Notes: generated by a model from the letters alone, not told the origin. DNA of 64,000 nucleotides from Cantharellus purpuraceus (GCA_025174535.1 JALBUN010000016.1:248001-312000); one strand, 5' to 3'; positions 1 through 13,031 are shown, counted from the stretch's first letter. Program-made: numbers and translations.

Positions 1-1144
1 ATTTAGGAATAATCAATATGGCCGGATGCTATCAAACATCAAGAACTATAGAACTTCATTGATGACGCCCACACCCCATAACCTCACTCCTTAGATGCAC
101 CGACTTGCTGTACAAGCACATGGGAGCTCTTTAGTGCCGCCTCCATAATCTATTTATATGCGAAGGTAGATACCGGTATGCATGCGACATGTGTTGCACT
201 GTTGTCGTGATAAAGGAGGAGCAGCGGATTGGTCAAATCAATTAAGCTGCCTCACAAACACATGGATCGCCGAGAACTCGCAACGTGCATGCCAATATCT
301 CACATTTGCAAATCGGAGTGTCCATCAGACCACCGCAGAGTTGGTAACATATCTTGGGAATAGCGCGCCCATTGTCCATGAAAGGATCAGAGCACGTTAG
401 GCAACCACCATGACCTATCGAACAGTTTCTCTTCTCACTGAAAGCCGTCGAGGCGGGAAAGGTCAGAGTGAATCGCAGATGACAGCTCAACATCAATACA
501 AGGCGAGAATGTTACTCAGCTTGCCCTGACAATGTACGACGGGAAATGATGTGAATGCTTGTTTCTCTTGCATATGCCACTTGAAACTAGGAATACATGC
601 TATGTGATTTGTTGAATTTGACAGAACAAATTACTGTTGTCGAACATGATCCCTGCATAAGGTGACTCCCATAAACAACATTACCTCGTTTACTCTATTG
701 TAGGATGATCCAGATTGGGAGTGTTGTGAGTCCCATCATCTCAGCTTGGTCCGTGAGACACTTAGCTACCTGTTTCATACGTGTCCCACTCGGAAGCCTA
801 CAGCAAACCACGATGTCTACTGGTGGTGTAAGACCGCTACAATGTAGTACATATCCTCAGGATAGCCTTGGTGGTCTGATGGAAATGTACTCACTATCCT
901 TTCTACTGGGAGCAGGCCACGGTAATTCACTGTTCTCGTCTAATTCAGTGACAGCGGCCAGTCGATACGGAGCTGATGACCGAGAGCTTGAAGAACTGAA
1001 CGAAGATTTTGGGGAGCGTTTGCCTCGAGTTTGGTACGAGAGAAGCGTGCCAAATGGGGTGTCAGGCAGAGTAGACATATGAAGTCGTGTCCTCAAACTT
1101 AGCCGCTGTCACTCCATATCCAAACCGGATAGCAATAAAATATC
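1..1144. other. No gene recognised
   Basis: Several short open frames occur on both strands, the longest about 125 codons at 705-1082. None matches a family I know, none joins its neighbours through credible splice sites, and most begin at non-ATG codons. The segment around 950-1060 (plus strand) has an acidic, charged composition that could be the end of a real protein, but I cannot support a model. Confidence 0.3.
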
Positions 1145-1612
1145 TCACTGTCTAAAGCCCATCATTTCTTCGATTCGGAAGCGGAGAACGTCTGAGGGCA
1201 TATGGTGTAATGACTCGATGCGTAGAGCACGGGGAAGTTTTTGATTAAGTTCTCTGGCGACACGTAAGAGCTCGGCGCGAGACATGACAGATAGTTCTTC
1301 TTGGCAACAAAACGGCTTCCTGTCAAGCCTTTGCAGATGCTCCAGTGCAAGCATAGAATGAAACTGATAGACGACTTACGATGTACTTTGCGAACAACAT
1401 GATGAGTTTTAGGAAGATGACTCAGACTAGGATGCTTACATGACAATATCCTCACCATCTACAACAAACAGCGTACGAGCCGCCAATTCAGTCTTGATGG
1501 CTTGGATACGCGTATTTATTGCACGCCGTTTGAGAATAGCAGGAAGTGAGATTAACTTCTTTGGAGTGAAAATTTTCTTTGTGCTGTTACGGGAGCGCTG
1601 TACACGGTACAT
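1145..1612 (-). CDS. Possible small two-exon gene, function unknown
   Basis: The minus strand has two adjacent coding-like segments. The first starts at an ATG at 1612 and encodes a basic stretch rich in Arg and Lys running to about 1440, where a GTAAGC splice donor follows. The second, ending at a stop at 1145, encodes a charged helical-looking segment of about 70 residues ending EEMMGFRQ. Composition and an intervening GT...AG interval suggest one gene with a single intron near 1364-1439. I could not find a donor/acceptor pair that joins the two frames cleanly, so the junction is unresolved. I do not recognise the family, and no domain is visible. It could also be a decayed gene. Confidence 0.3.
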
Positions 1613-4600
1613 CTTTTTTTGTTGACTTGACAAGGTCGTCTCAGGTCGTGAAAGGTCGTAAGGAAGTCTTAAGGAGCACGTGACATGTTGACGAAGAAAC
1701 CCCGAGGTCCAAGCTGATCACGCCAATTAGTCGGGTTTTCCGACCAACCTTCCCATATAGGACAGGATACAAGGCACCCCCACTTTACACGCAGCAGACG
1801 CGATTGGCTTATTCTATTTATCATTTTACGAGCTTTGTTGATCATCAATGCTGTGCAACGCAAGATTGCCTCGAAGCTGCACGGCCAGTGCACGATGGAT
1901 GTGATCGGTGCTTCCGTTCGTTTCGAATATATTAGACGGAATGTGTGTGTTAATGGCGACTGGAATTCAAACACATTGCTAATAAGCAATGTCATTTCAC
2001 GTTCATGTTCCACGATTTGACACGATCTGTACATCCACTCTTTTCGCATTCAATGAATACCTTGAATACTTGTACGCTTCGCTCAGTGAGTCCTCAATCT
2101 CTTTCCCTGATTTCCACCCAATATATCAGTCAACCTTTCTCATAAGGTCATGAGTTGTCTAGTACCTAGCCATGAACATTAGGATATCTATTACTGTGAG
2201 TGCTCCGGGGACCAGTCGGCCACATGGCCCTGTATCAGGAGACAGATCCTTTGGGCCTCTTTGCCCTCGCTTGATGTTTATGCGAATCAAGGCATGTTTC
2301 GGAGGGACTTATCGTTAGTGTGTTGTTCATGGATACTACACTCAGGTACGACTTTCACTTTTACTCGAGAAGACTGTCTTCAACTTGACAGATGGCGTTG
2401 TGAGTTTCCTACCACCGACTAGAAGACAGATTAGCTATACAGTTGAAGGTGTGGTCGATATGACATCAACATCACCAGCCTCTTCAACTTTGAAAGCAGC
2501 GTAACGGCTTCATGGATTAGCCAAGCAAGCAGCTCTATCATGAGTCTTGAGTTTGATGCGCCACACATCTCAACTGGGTTCTACGTGAATGGTGTTGCTA
2601 ATTCTGTCAGGATTCTGAGTGAAGGGAGAGGTGTGGATATATTAGTCTTGTTGTGGGCATAGATGAGTCTCTAACCCAGTCCGATAATATCTCACTCCCG
2701 AGCGGCAGCGCGCTTGCTCGGCGACCACATTCGATTCTTCATATGCGGACAGTATTTCCTCCAAAGGCAAGGCTCAACGGACTCTCCATTCAGTGGCTTC
2801 CCCATGGAACGGCTTCCGAGTCAGGTACTGAACCAATCGCCAAAGTCAGCCTCAGGCGGCTTTCAGTTGCCCCGGCTTCGGTGCCCTCTCGCTGTAATTG
2901 AAAACCTTTCCGTTTTGCTTTAAGTTCTTCGCGGGTACTTCACGTACCTGCGTACCTTGATAATATGTTAATATTTTCATGTTGAAAATGTACTGGCGAT
3001 GCTGACTGTAGTACAACGGTCACATGCATTACAGGCCTCATATCTACGCCTCTTCCTGCATCATGGTAATTGGGCACGAGGGTTGCTTCGAACGTGGTCG
3101 TCTCCTCTGTAGTAATCGGCAGCGGGAATATCTGTATCTCCGAATAGCGGAGTTTCAGAAGTATAACGGCAGATGCAGCTTAATATGTCCCGCGGAGATG
3201 AAAATTGGCAGTTGAACTCCGATGATCCACGCAGGAGACACGGTCGCTGTTGTCCTGATCTTACTACAATGCTGCAACCAAATTCACGACGGACATCACG
3301 AAGCAGCTCTCCAAGCATGGGTGTCCCCCTGACCTACCCGATGAGACATTCCTCAGTTAGTGCACTCGCTGCCGTCACGGTGCCTGGTGGTGAGACCCTG
3401 GCTTACCATTCCTGATTTATCTCTTGGAATTTATTTCAAGCTCATCACATGCTTGCATTTCCTTTGTTGGTATCGGGAAGTCCGGTTGATCAAGCTCATT
3501 TAGGGCTCAAACCTTGAAAGGTACATGTTGCTCGCCCTTGAGAGATCAGTAGTCTTCCGTGAATCTGCCCCATATTTGCCCTCCAGACTCACGTTAGACA
3601 AAGTCCCGATGACGTAGCAATCACCATCACAGTTTCAGATGTTTCCTTGGGGTGAGTAGGTTTGATAGAACAACATGTACCTGACTGCCCGATCTGTCCC
3701 AGTAATTTCTCGAAAGGGGAAAGTTGGTAAAACACCAACTGCTTCCCCTTTTTGTTTGGAATGTCGTTTTTGATGTTCTAAGGCGAATGCGTTGGTTTTA
3801 CCACAGTGTATTGGTCGGCCTCTTGCTGTTACTCAGGACGGCGACCCCCCTAGTCACCAGTACCTTGAGATCGGTAACATTGATTTTCTTTTTCAATATG
3901 AGTTTGTCTACCGGCAGAAATATCTCTTCCCCGGAATACGGAACCAAGGAGGGTTAGCCCGTTGCTAGTGCGTCATGGGTTTGTTGTGTTTGCATACGCG
4001 GCCAAGCATGCATGTTAAACGTTATCTCCTATCCCACCCTGCCCTTTCCTTTGGTACGGAAGTGGCAATTCCCTTCCACACGTCGCGTCTCGTACCCTGC
4101 CACCTTCCTTAGTTGTTCTTTTTGGACAGGCCGCCCCCATATGACACACATTGCGGCTCGCTGCTCACACATTCATTTGTAAGTCCCGATCCTCCTATTT
4201 CACACACGAGCTTCTGTGAGGTCAGAAGTTGCTTGTCTTGGAGAATAGATGGCCAGGGTCAGTCTATGCTTTTTTTAATACTCTGACGACCGTTTTATCA
4301 CGGGGTTGATTGCATAAGTGATGATCCAAACTGATGAGACGAGTCCCTGATTCACAGATCTTCTCGTGTGTCTGCAGACGACTCCAGACGGTAATGTCAC
4401 ACGAATACCATGCAACCTTGCTGTTAACTTCCTTGTTAGCTCAGCCGAGCCCTTCCATCCTCACGTGGTACATTCAAGGCATCTTCAAACCACAGCACGA
4501 GTACGTACGTAAGCAATGCTCTTGGTAAGTATGCCTGCCTTGTACAATTGTGGCAAACATCTAAAGAATATACTTGTGCATGCTCCTCGGACAATTTGGA

Positions 4601-5470
4601 ACCACGTGTATGCTCTAAGCTTTGCAAGCGTGGGAATAAACAGGAAGGACATTTGACTAGCGATGACATGCTTTGCTTGTCTTGTACTCACGTTTGATCC
4701 TTCGACACACTACTTCCGCGTGTGAAATTGGCCGGCTAACATCAATGCCAATGACCTGTCAAGTCACCGATCACTGCCCTTCTAGCCCTCCAGAAACCCT
4801 GGCTCGGTTTACCCCAAACACGCTGCACAACGACGGCCCAATCTCAACAATGACACAAGGGGACAGCCAGGCCTTTGTTAACCGGAATTCTTGCCAGCGA
4901 GTAAGTCTCCAAAATATGTATCTCTACTTCAAGCGGTTCGAAGTTGATTGTCAAATACATCTCATCCTGCATGGTCACCATTCGAGGGTTATTAAGGAAA
5001 CGGGCATTGGTTTCACATTCTCGCAATCTCACCGGGGATGCTAAACACCCGGTCAAGAAGCTCTTGCATCCTGACGAAGACGACGGTAATTGACAGCATC
5101 TGATACTCCTTTGAGGATTATTTGGTGCTCCAGAAGAAGTGCCTTACGTCCACCGCGCTGTGGAAGTTGATTTTTCACTCTTCATGCTTTGCCATCCACC
5201 AAGCTCAGTCACTTGCAACTCAAATGTCTATTCCTTGTCCAACGCGTGCTTGACGAGAAGACTCGGTTTATACACCAGGTTGCCGAGGCGGAGCGCTGAT
5301 AACGATTTCCATCCTTGGACACGGAGCGTACTTCGGACTCCGAACAGGCCTCCACATTTCGCTTGTGCATGCACTACCGGCACCCTCGCGCTGGATGGCA
5401 AAGGCACCCAACTTTCACTATATCCAATGACCTATAAAGATGCCGGTGTCTCATACAATACTACCTCGAT
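1613..5470. other. Long intergenic stretch with weak minus-strand coding hints
   Basis: No gene can be supported. A minus-strand open frame at 1669-2049 (126 codons, ATG start) matches nothing I know. Around 4538-4672 on the minus strand a segment has two CxxC pairs about 30 residues apart, which resembles a small zinc ribbon. A helical-looking segment lies upstream of it near 4850-5030. These could be pieces of one small spliced minus-strand gene, but donors and acceptors do not give a continuous frame. The rest shows no repeats or RNA genes that I can see. Confidence 0.3.
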
Positions 5471-7479
5471 ATGGCGTCTAAAGTCTTTCCAACCCCACGT
5501 CCCCACTTCACAACCATACCCCTAGATGTCCTCAGCCGCATTGCTTTGGACACTGTCTGTTTGTCTTCTGATCCTCCAACTCTGCGGGATCTCGCTACAG
5601 TTCATTCACTGGTACTCACTAGTCGTGTCATGAATCAAAGCCTCTCTTTCAAGTGCAATCCTCATCTATATGCTAGCATTATGCAACAGATGTGCGACGT
5701 GGATGCTATCCAGCGAAGACTAGGATCTCGTGCTGTCGTTGCGTCAGCACTTGCATCAGAACTACCGCAGCGGTTTACTACGCTTAAACGGGTCAGAAGA
5801 CGCCTTCACGCCTTTGACAATGATGCCACCGACACCGATGCCAATCTCGTCGACCTCGCTAGGTTACTTTTGATGTTGTCAGAGGACAATGGGAAGAATC
5901 GCCACCAACTAAGTGATATCCTAGGACCTCCAGGCCTCGCTAGACTCTGCGCCTCCCTATTACTGAGGAACCGTCAACTCTGCGACGCGGGTTTTCCTAC
6001 GCCGGATATTGCATTTGTTGTAGCGCTCATGTGGTTGAACTCTGGAGGTCCGTCTAACGACGAGTGATTGTCTATATATAATCGAACTAAAAGATCTCAC
6101 AGACGCCATCATACATGAGGAAAGCGAGCGGCGGGGCGATATCCTCGATTTCCTTCAGCCCTATGTTCTCGGGCAAAAAACAGTCAGTCCATCTCAGTTT
6201 GGTCTTGACCCTATTGTGATTGTAGATAGGGCGGATCTTCAACACCAGCATTTGAGTATTTTGGCCTGCGCTGCGCCCTCGAGATCCCATCAGCGACTCC
6301 GTTTGCCCGCCTCTGCACCGTGGAGCGCTACATTTCTACGCGTAGTATGTGAGTATTGAGCTCGTAATTCCTCATCTGTGAAGAATAATTCATACTTACA
6401 GGCAAAACATTACACCAAATACATCTTCCACCAGACCACCATGGGACTGGAGTAACCGGTTTGATGATGAATATGCGCGGTATCTTAGAATCCACTCTCT
6501 CCCAAGCGATGGGAATAGGTCTCCTCCACTTCCTCAGAGCCATAATGACAGGCTTTTCGAAAGCAATTGGGAAGGAGAGTGGTGTGTGAGTTGACCTGTC
6601 CTCATGTCATTCTCACACGTTGACGCTGACTGATCGTCTTCAGCTTCCATGCCCTATCAGTGATACAGAAATCGTCATGGTTTCACGACCGGTGCAATGT
6701 CAGCTTCGTGAATATATTTGCACGGATGCTGAATGCTTCGTCTACTGGGGGGGCTCAAACGATGACGATGACGAGTTATCTCGAGCATGGTTTCCCGAAG
6801 GTGTGGAATTTGAAGAGACAGCTGTGAGCAGTAATTTTATCAAATAGGCGAATCTGCTGGGAGCTTGCTCGAATAAATCTCCTCCTGGCGCTACCCATCA
6901 GCCTCGTTATGAAGCTGACTCACATTATGACAGAATTCACTTAGGATTTTTGACCCCACGGCTTCTAGATGGGTATCCTACGAACCGATATCAGAGCTTG
7001 TAGCACCCTCTGGTATGTGTTGTGATATTCAGCTGTACGGTCCCTCAGTTGTAATGTCTTCCTAGATGTGGTGGACACGATTCTATTTGGGGAGGTCAGT
7101 GTGACAGTGGCCTGTTGATTCTGACTTCTCAACCTTTCTGGTAGACGGAGACCGATCACGCAGCGGAATATGGCAAATACAACTTTCACGGTAGAGTACG
7201 GCATTCAGATGGAAAGATTGCTCTAGTTAGATGTCCAGTGAGCTCTCACCTACTCGATGATAACCAGCATACTGACTATCACACACCTTTCGGTTGATCG
7301 TGATATAGGCTACTCCTGGCATGGCAGACTTTGGAGTTGGAATCTGGGTATTTCACGGCGATATCTATGGGCGATTCGACCTTGTGGGTGAGTGGACGAA
7401 TACGTCGTCCGCAAAAGATGCCCCAGCTGGACATGGTTGGTTCCACTTGGCGAAGGATGCAACTAATTGCCTTGTCTGA
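5471..7479 (+). CDS. F-box-like protein of an Agaricomycete family (multi-exon)
   Basis: The first exon starts at ATG 5471 and encodes an F-box-like N terminus (about residues 12-60, with the pattern IPLDVLSRIA...LVLTSRVMN), then helical sequence. Intron 1 is 6048-6093 (46 nt) and joins SG to DLTDAI in frame. Later exons carry blocks I associate with this basidiomycete family: a YARYLR...NWEGEW block (before an intron at 6586-6643), a block with VQCQLREY and DDDDELSRAWFP, a block with EYGKYNFHGRVR, and a terminal GVGIWVFHGDIYGRFDLVGEW block ending in TGA at 7477-7479. Between about 6280 and 6350 the reading frame changes without an obvious intron, so there is either a missed intron or a 1-nt indel. 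The exon set between 6823 and 6970 is also uncertain. F-box proteins normally recruit substrates to SCF ubiquitin ligases; substrate specificity here is unknown. Confidence 0.65.
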
Positions 7480-9594
7480 ATTGCAAGCTCGAGATTTCTA
7501 TAGGTTGAAGAACACAATCAGTGTATGTTTTGTTGCTCTAGTCACGAGATCGCTTATCCAAGAAATAGATAGTGTGTGATGTTTATGTTGCTCGTAAGGG
7601 CCGTGTTGAAGTGTTTGCCCATGGTGAAGTCGCGTGAAAACCTCCAGGTGGTACCCCACTTGTCCCAAGAATTGATTTAGCGCACAGGGCTGGATATCAT
7701 ATTTTGTTTGGCATTGCTTACCAGCCACTGGGATTTTGGTCATTCACTAGTTCCCCCTTCTGGTCATGGCAGTCGTCGCTGCTACCACTGCATTTCGACA
7801 ACCGTGCAAACGGATTCTTGGGTCGTCCGCAGTCGAGTGGGTCTCTCACGCTTCTCACGGTGCACAGTTCCGTCCGCTTCCCAGTTCGTCAAAACTGCCG
7901 GAGCCTAGAATGCGTGACAAGAGGTTCTGACAGGGATGAGGTCGCGGACAATAGTCTTGGGCTGCAGTCAACCCTGGTACCTACCAACCAGTTGGATGCG
8001 ATAGCGTCCTCCTAAGCATCGACTCTCGCGTACTTTCCCGGCATTTCGCAAGTTTGATTCCCGGACTGCTTTGCTCCCGTTTCAGAGACAGCTTGGCCAA
8101 TCGACTGAGCACCGAATCATGATCCGAGGATACATGCTGTGTTACCTGTGGAGAGCGAAGGTCGAATCTGAAGTAACAGATGCTTCTCGGATGTAGGGAG
8201 TTGGTTCAAGGTTTGTCCCTACTCAGAAGGGGTAGCTTAGAGTTTGATTCGATGTGTTGATGTTCTTTGGCAGTTGAAACTTCCCGACTCAGAAGTGGGG
8301 ATAGAGCAAATAAGCGATATCTCAGTCTACTTCAGAGGCAGGGTTTTCTGGGGTTCGTTTCATGTTTACAAGTATGCCTTCGAAAGGGTCCGCACGTTTT
8401 ATACATGTGATGGAATCAGGATTCTGCCGATTGTATTAGAGCTCTTTGGTACAATGGTGCGAGAGATAAGCCGGTTACTTGAAGAATATCCCCATAAGCA
8501 AGTTTATACCTGTGTTGTCACAATTAGCAATCTATATTATGCTCGAGCCTTGCAAGGACATGAAAGAATCACAAGGCCACGCACCTGATTTTGAAGCTCT
8601 CCACCGTACCTCCCAGCAACGGCTCCTCGGGCTTTCGTGCCGCAGACACCATGCTTCCCGCCTTCTGAAAATAGCCAAATTTCTGGGCACATGATCAGTA
8701 AACGTCCAGTTGACCATAGTTGCTCCAGTGCATCGCTAGTAATCGTTGATATGTGTCATGGAGCCTTAGAGTAAGGGTTTTGCTTCCTGTTTATCGGAAC
8801 GGCGTCTGCAAAAGATAAAGCGAGCACGGTTTTTCGACTGGGGTCAAGGTGTTTCAACTCTCCTTGATAACCTGTGAGCCTCAAGACGACGACTAGCATT
8901 AGACAAACATCTGAACAGTATTGCGGATTCGAAAGGCAACTCTTTCTAGTTTACCATAGACTTTGCATCAGTTTCCTGAATGAAAGTAATCTCACATGAA
9001 GACCCAGAAGACGTGACGCACCTTTCATGTGTTACAGTAAAGTGATGTTCTGTTTATTGCCGGTTGCACAATACGATGCAGCGGGTCATGCTTCCTCATT
9101 CGCAGTTTCTGGCCCTACTCGTAGTATTCTCAAACAGCCCGTTTGTCACCCTATTTCGTTCCACCCATGAAAATGGGGGACATGGCACTTCCAGGCGATC
9201 CTTAGAATTCACTAAGGAGAAAGAGGGTACAACTTGACACAAATTGTTCTGGTATCTAGTCGCCTCTTCTTCCAATGGCTCATTGTTCCAATTACTGGCC
9301 ATGCATGAAAGTTGTGAATTTGAAACTAAGCTGGTAACTGGACAAGTACTCACGCAGGCACGCTACCCTTGCTCTATAACATTCAAATAAACTGCATGCA
9401 TGAAAGTTGTGAATTTGAAACTAGGCTGGTAATTGGACAAGCACTCACTCAGTCACGCTATCAAAATACATATGTCTGGGTTCCGTTTTTTAGAGACCTT
9501 CTACACCCACTGTAGGGTAGCATGGCCTGGAGGTAATTCTTCGCGTCTGGTCACGTGAGTGCGCGTGACTACTAGTCGTGTCGTGTGGGTTACA
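7480..9594. other. Intergenic, nothing recognised apart from a 65-bp duplication
   Basis: Open frames of 60-115 codons occur on both strands (for example 8244-8588), but they begin at non-ATG codons, overlap one another and match no family I know. The only structure I see is the direct duplication listed separately at 9301-9460. The promoter of the downstream TDP1 gene must lie in the last few hundred bases. Confidence 0.4.
9301..9460. repeat. Imperfect 65-bp direct repeat, two copies
   Basis: A segment beginning ATGCATGAAAGTTGTGAATT at 9301 recurs at 9396. Each copy is about 65 bp, ends near CACGCTA, and differs from the other at a handful of positions. The copies are separated by about 30 bp of unrelated sequence and lie some 135 bp upstream of the TDP1 start codon. 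It may be a simple duplication or a small promoter element. Confidence 0.7.
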
Positions 9595-12500
9595 ATGGGC
9601 AGCGACGACGAAGACTTGAAATTGTAAGCAAACCACGCAATCATACTCCTCTGACTGCGGTCGCTGCGTTTACATAACTTCCAGAGCAATTGCTCTAAGC
9701 CTTGCAGAGGCCAGTACCCGTCAACCCTTTAGCAAAGACGATCCAATCATCATATCATCCGACGACGACGACGCGCCTCCAACCGTGCATGCCTATCCAC
9801 AACCTGTGGCATCTCCCTCTCAGTCCCATGCACCAACGATCAGCGTCGATTCAACAGACGTATTCACAATCACTACTGCCCCCACCAACACGTTTCTTTC
9901 TGAGCGCGCACAACTGGAAGCAGCCCGTCTCGCTCGGCTCAAGCGCATGCGCGAATCAAACACTGCCTCAGAACCACAGCAAAGGTTGAAATCAAAACGT
10001 CCTCCCGATGATTTGTTCATGAGTTCAGATGAGGATGTTCTGCAAGGTCCACCTGCCAAGAAGTCTAGGCTCTCCGCGTCTGCTTATTCGAAGGGCCACG
10101 CCAATGCTGCTTCTTCTAGTAAATATGAGACTTCACAACAGCTTAGGGGACAGCCCAATGCGTCGCTTTCGCGACTGGCAGACACAACGGATGACAAACA
10201 AGTGAAGGCCACATCTGAGAGCGGACTGTTCTGGGCAGGCGAGCTACGTCAAACTGCCAACATTCACGTTGACAGAGAAAAAGATAAACGGCCTGTATTT
10301 CGGCTGCATGATATTCTAGGCAACGTCAGCCTTTATTCTGTGGTTGTCTGCGGCTGTTGCGTCCTTGACTTACCAGACCAACAGAAATCTGAACTCACAT
10401 TTATCATTCTTTCATCGTTCGTGACTCAGCTGTCATGGATATACTCTCTTATACCACCAAGTGTGCCTGTGCTCTTGATCACACAACCCGACGCTAAAGG
10501 ATCGGCGAGCGTACACAATGCTCTACCGAATTGGGTTAAGGTTACTCCTATGTTGCGAGGTGGAAGAGGCTGCATGCACATGAAGGTTTGTGTTGCAATG
10601 ATTGACACCCTCATCTATGGCGAACTGAATCATAACATTGGTGGTAGTTCATGCTACTGTTTTACACGACGGGTCGGATGCGGCTTGTTGTTACTACAGC
10701 CAACCTGGTGGATTATGATTGGCGTGATATTGAGAATGTTAGTCCACCACCATAGACGCAGCTGTGTTAAACTAATTTATATTGGTGGCTCTTTCGTGCA
10801 TGTTGGATGCAGACTGTCTGGCTCCAAGATATTCCACATCGGCCGCGTAGCATCCCGCGTGATCCTAAGGGCGATGACTTTCCTTCACATTTTGAACGCG
10901 TGCTAGATGCGCTTGGTGCACAGGAAGGATTAAAAGCGCTCCGGGTCGAAGTACGTCAATCGTTGATCTTTATGTGGATGCCACGTTGATTTAAACGTCA
11001 AGCACCCTGGGATTCCTTTGCGAGCTGTTTCAGACTTACGATGTGATTGGGACTTCAGCAAGGTAAGCATATTTTGGTCATTTGAAGCGATATTCACTTA
11101 TCGTTACTGTTGTTTATCCCACTTCTACGCCACTCACTGAATACGTCATACTTCTATTGCAATGTTGATGAACGTCGCACCTACAACGCTGTAATGCTTG
11201 CATCTCTCCTCAACCTCGTACTTGGGCCTTTGATCCATTGAATTGGTTTTATGTCTTTCAATAATCATTGAGCTTCCTTAGGTCCAGGCCCAGTTGGTCC
11301 CCTCGCTTGCCGGTAGGCATGAGGGGTGGCCATCCGTTCTTCGAGTTGGTCATATCCGCCTGATGATGGCAGTACGGCGTATCGGAGCGCGGGCTGATGC
11401 CCTCGGGTTTCCGACTAAGAGAGGCAAGAGAGCTGGCTTATCTGTTGGGGAACGAGGACTGGAGATTGAATATCAAGTATGTGGATATAACTTCGTCTTT
11501 TTCTGCTCTGGTTTATGGCGTTTCCTATCTGATATTACGTCTATGCTTCAGGGTTCCTCAATAGGGACGTACTCTGCCACCTGGATCGATGAATTTCTCT
11601 CTTCTGCTCATGGTGCGAGTCCTGAGTCGTGGCTTGACCAGGTCAAGACCAAACGGGCGAAGGATCTAAATGCAAAGATATCTCGGAACGGGTGGGCGTC
11701 TTGGGGTAATCTCAAGGTAAGAAACTGCGGGGAAATTCCCGATGTCTTGCGGAAGAATCATGTGATATGTCCTTCGCCGCAGCTCACATATATATCGCGG
11801 CTAATGTGTATTATGTGACGGCTGAACCTTGCTTGCACTTTAGATTCTATTTCCGAGTTTACAGACGGTCAAGATGAGTCGACTGGGTGAAGAAGTAATT
11901 AATGTCATGACTGTTATAAATTCTGGAGTCATTGATGTGGTCTCCGCATGGAACTACAGGGCGCGGGCACGATGTTTTGTCGCCGCCGCCAATGGAACGG
12001 GCCCAAATTTCCACGCCAGCTCTTTCATGATTCCAATAGCAAGCGTGGCCCTGTGTTGATGCACTCCAAGGTGACACTCTTCTTACCTCTTCCGTACTGA
12101 AGTCCCACCAACACCACAGTCATAGATGATCCTCGTCACATTTAAAGATGCCTCCTTATCAGGCTTGCCGAACAACTCCAAAGTGAATTCCGAGTCGAAA
12201 AGCAAGTCATCGAACTCAGACTCGAGTGCCACCGAGCCATCCAGTGATTCAGAGGTTGAAGAAAATGACCCAGAACGCGATGCCACTGTGGTAGGCTGGC
12301 TGTACGTCGGATCCCACAATTTCACGCCTAGTGCTTGGGGCACATTGAGCGGGACGAGTTTCACGCCGATAATGAATGTGTGTTTGCATCAGTGACATAA
12401 GGTCACGTGGTTACAGAACTGATTCCGTGGCGCAGATTACGAATTTTGAGCTTGGCATTGTTCTGCCTTTCAAAGACCTCAAAGAAGCGGACGATCTGAC

Positions 12501-12638
12501 ATGCTGGAACCGACCTCCGAGAAGATATCACCTTGGAAAGGACGAACCATGGGTATGCCGCTCGTACATGTCTACCCCGTATATTCTGAATGTATCCCCC
12601 TGACCCTCCAGATCCAGAATTTCGATGAGGGGCAATGA
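9595..12638 (+). CDS. TDP1: Tyrosyl-DNA phosphodiesterase 1 (TDP1)
   Basis: Removes topoisomerase I peptides and other 3' adducts from DNA ends in nuclear single-strand-break repair. Thirteen exons give one frame of 691 aa. Introns: 9624-9684, 10325-10384, 10586-10647, 10738-10812, 10951-11002, 11063-11281, 11477-11551, 11717-11843, 11895-11959, 12071-12125, 12378-12435, 12553-12611, all GT-AG. Both catalytic motifs of this phospholipase-D-fold family are visible: His288-Met-Lys290 with Asn309, and His558-Ser-Lys560 with Asn625 in SHNFTPSAWG. An acidic, Ser-rich insert of roughly 45 residues separates the second HxK from its Asn. The N-terminal 200 residues are disordered, with a ubiquitin-interacting-like helix (about residues 5-18) and a SUMO-interacting-like stretch (30-39). 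Start chosen because exon 1 (29 nt) completes the helix motif. Intron 2 is 60 nt and stop-free, so retention would stay in frame. The 219-nt intron 6 is the longest. Confidence 0.95.
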
Positions 12639-13031
12639 GATGCTTCGATCGTTTAGCGTTCAGGGCGTTCAGGAGGTGACTTTGATTCTGAAGTGGACTA
12701 CCACAATCGTGGCCACGGCGTCCTTTCTTCCTTCATTCTGCAAAATAAGTTTACCTGGACTGATCGCATCCTTCCCACGCATCCCACTGTTCATCTTATT
12801 TGTGTAAAATTATTTTTTCATGGCAAACCGTAGCGGTGTCATAGGTTGTTCCCCTACCCCGGTCTCACATTGTGATTCCGCTCGATCGCAAAACGCCTTT
12901 GTCCCGCTCCCCTCAACCCCTCCTTTCGTCTCGATGACGTTCTTAGAGCGCTTGGTTGAGTATTAACACCTATTCCCCCTTCATTTGAGAGGTTTGTTCT
13001 TCTCTTGTCAGTGCGAGGCATTGCTCACTGC

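Noticed and set aside
705..1082. 125-codon plus-strand frame with an acidic C-terminal part
   Set aside because: No family match, no splice partners, and the opposite strand is open over the same region.
1669..2049. 126-codon minus-strand frame with an ATG
   Set aside because: Composition is not protein-like and it matches nothing known to me; chance is the simpler explanation.
4436..4672. Minus-strand CxxC...CxxC segment that looked like an RNase P Rpr2-type zinc ribbon
   Set aside because: Spacing and surrounding residues do not match well, and no full gene could be assembled.
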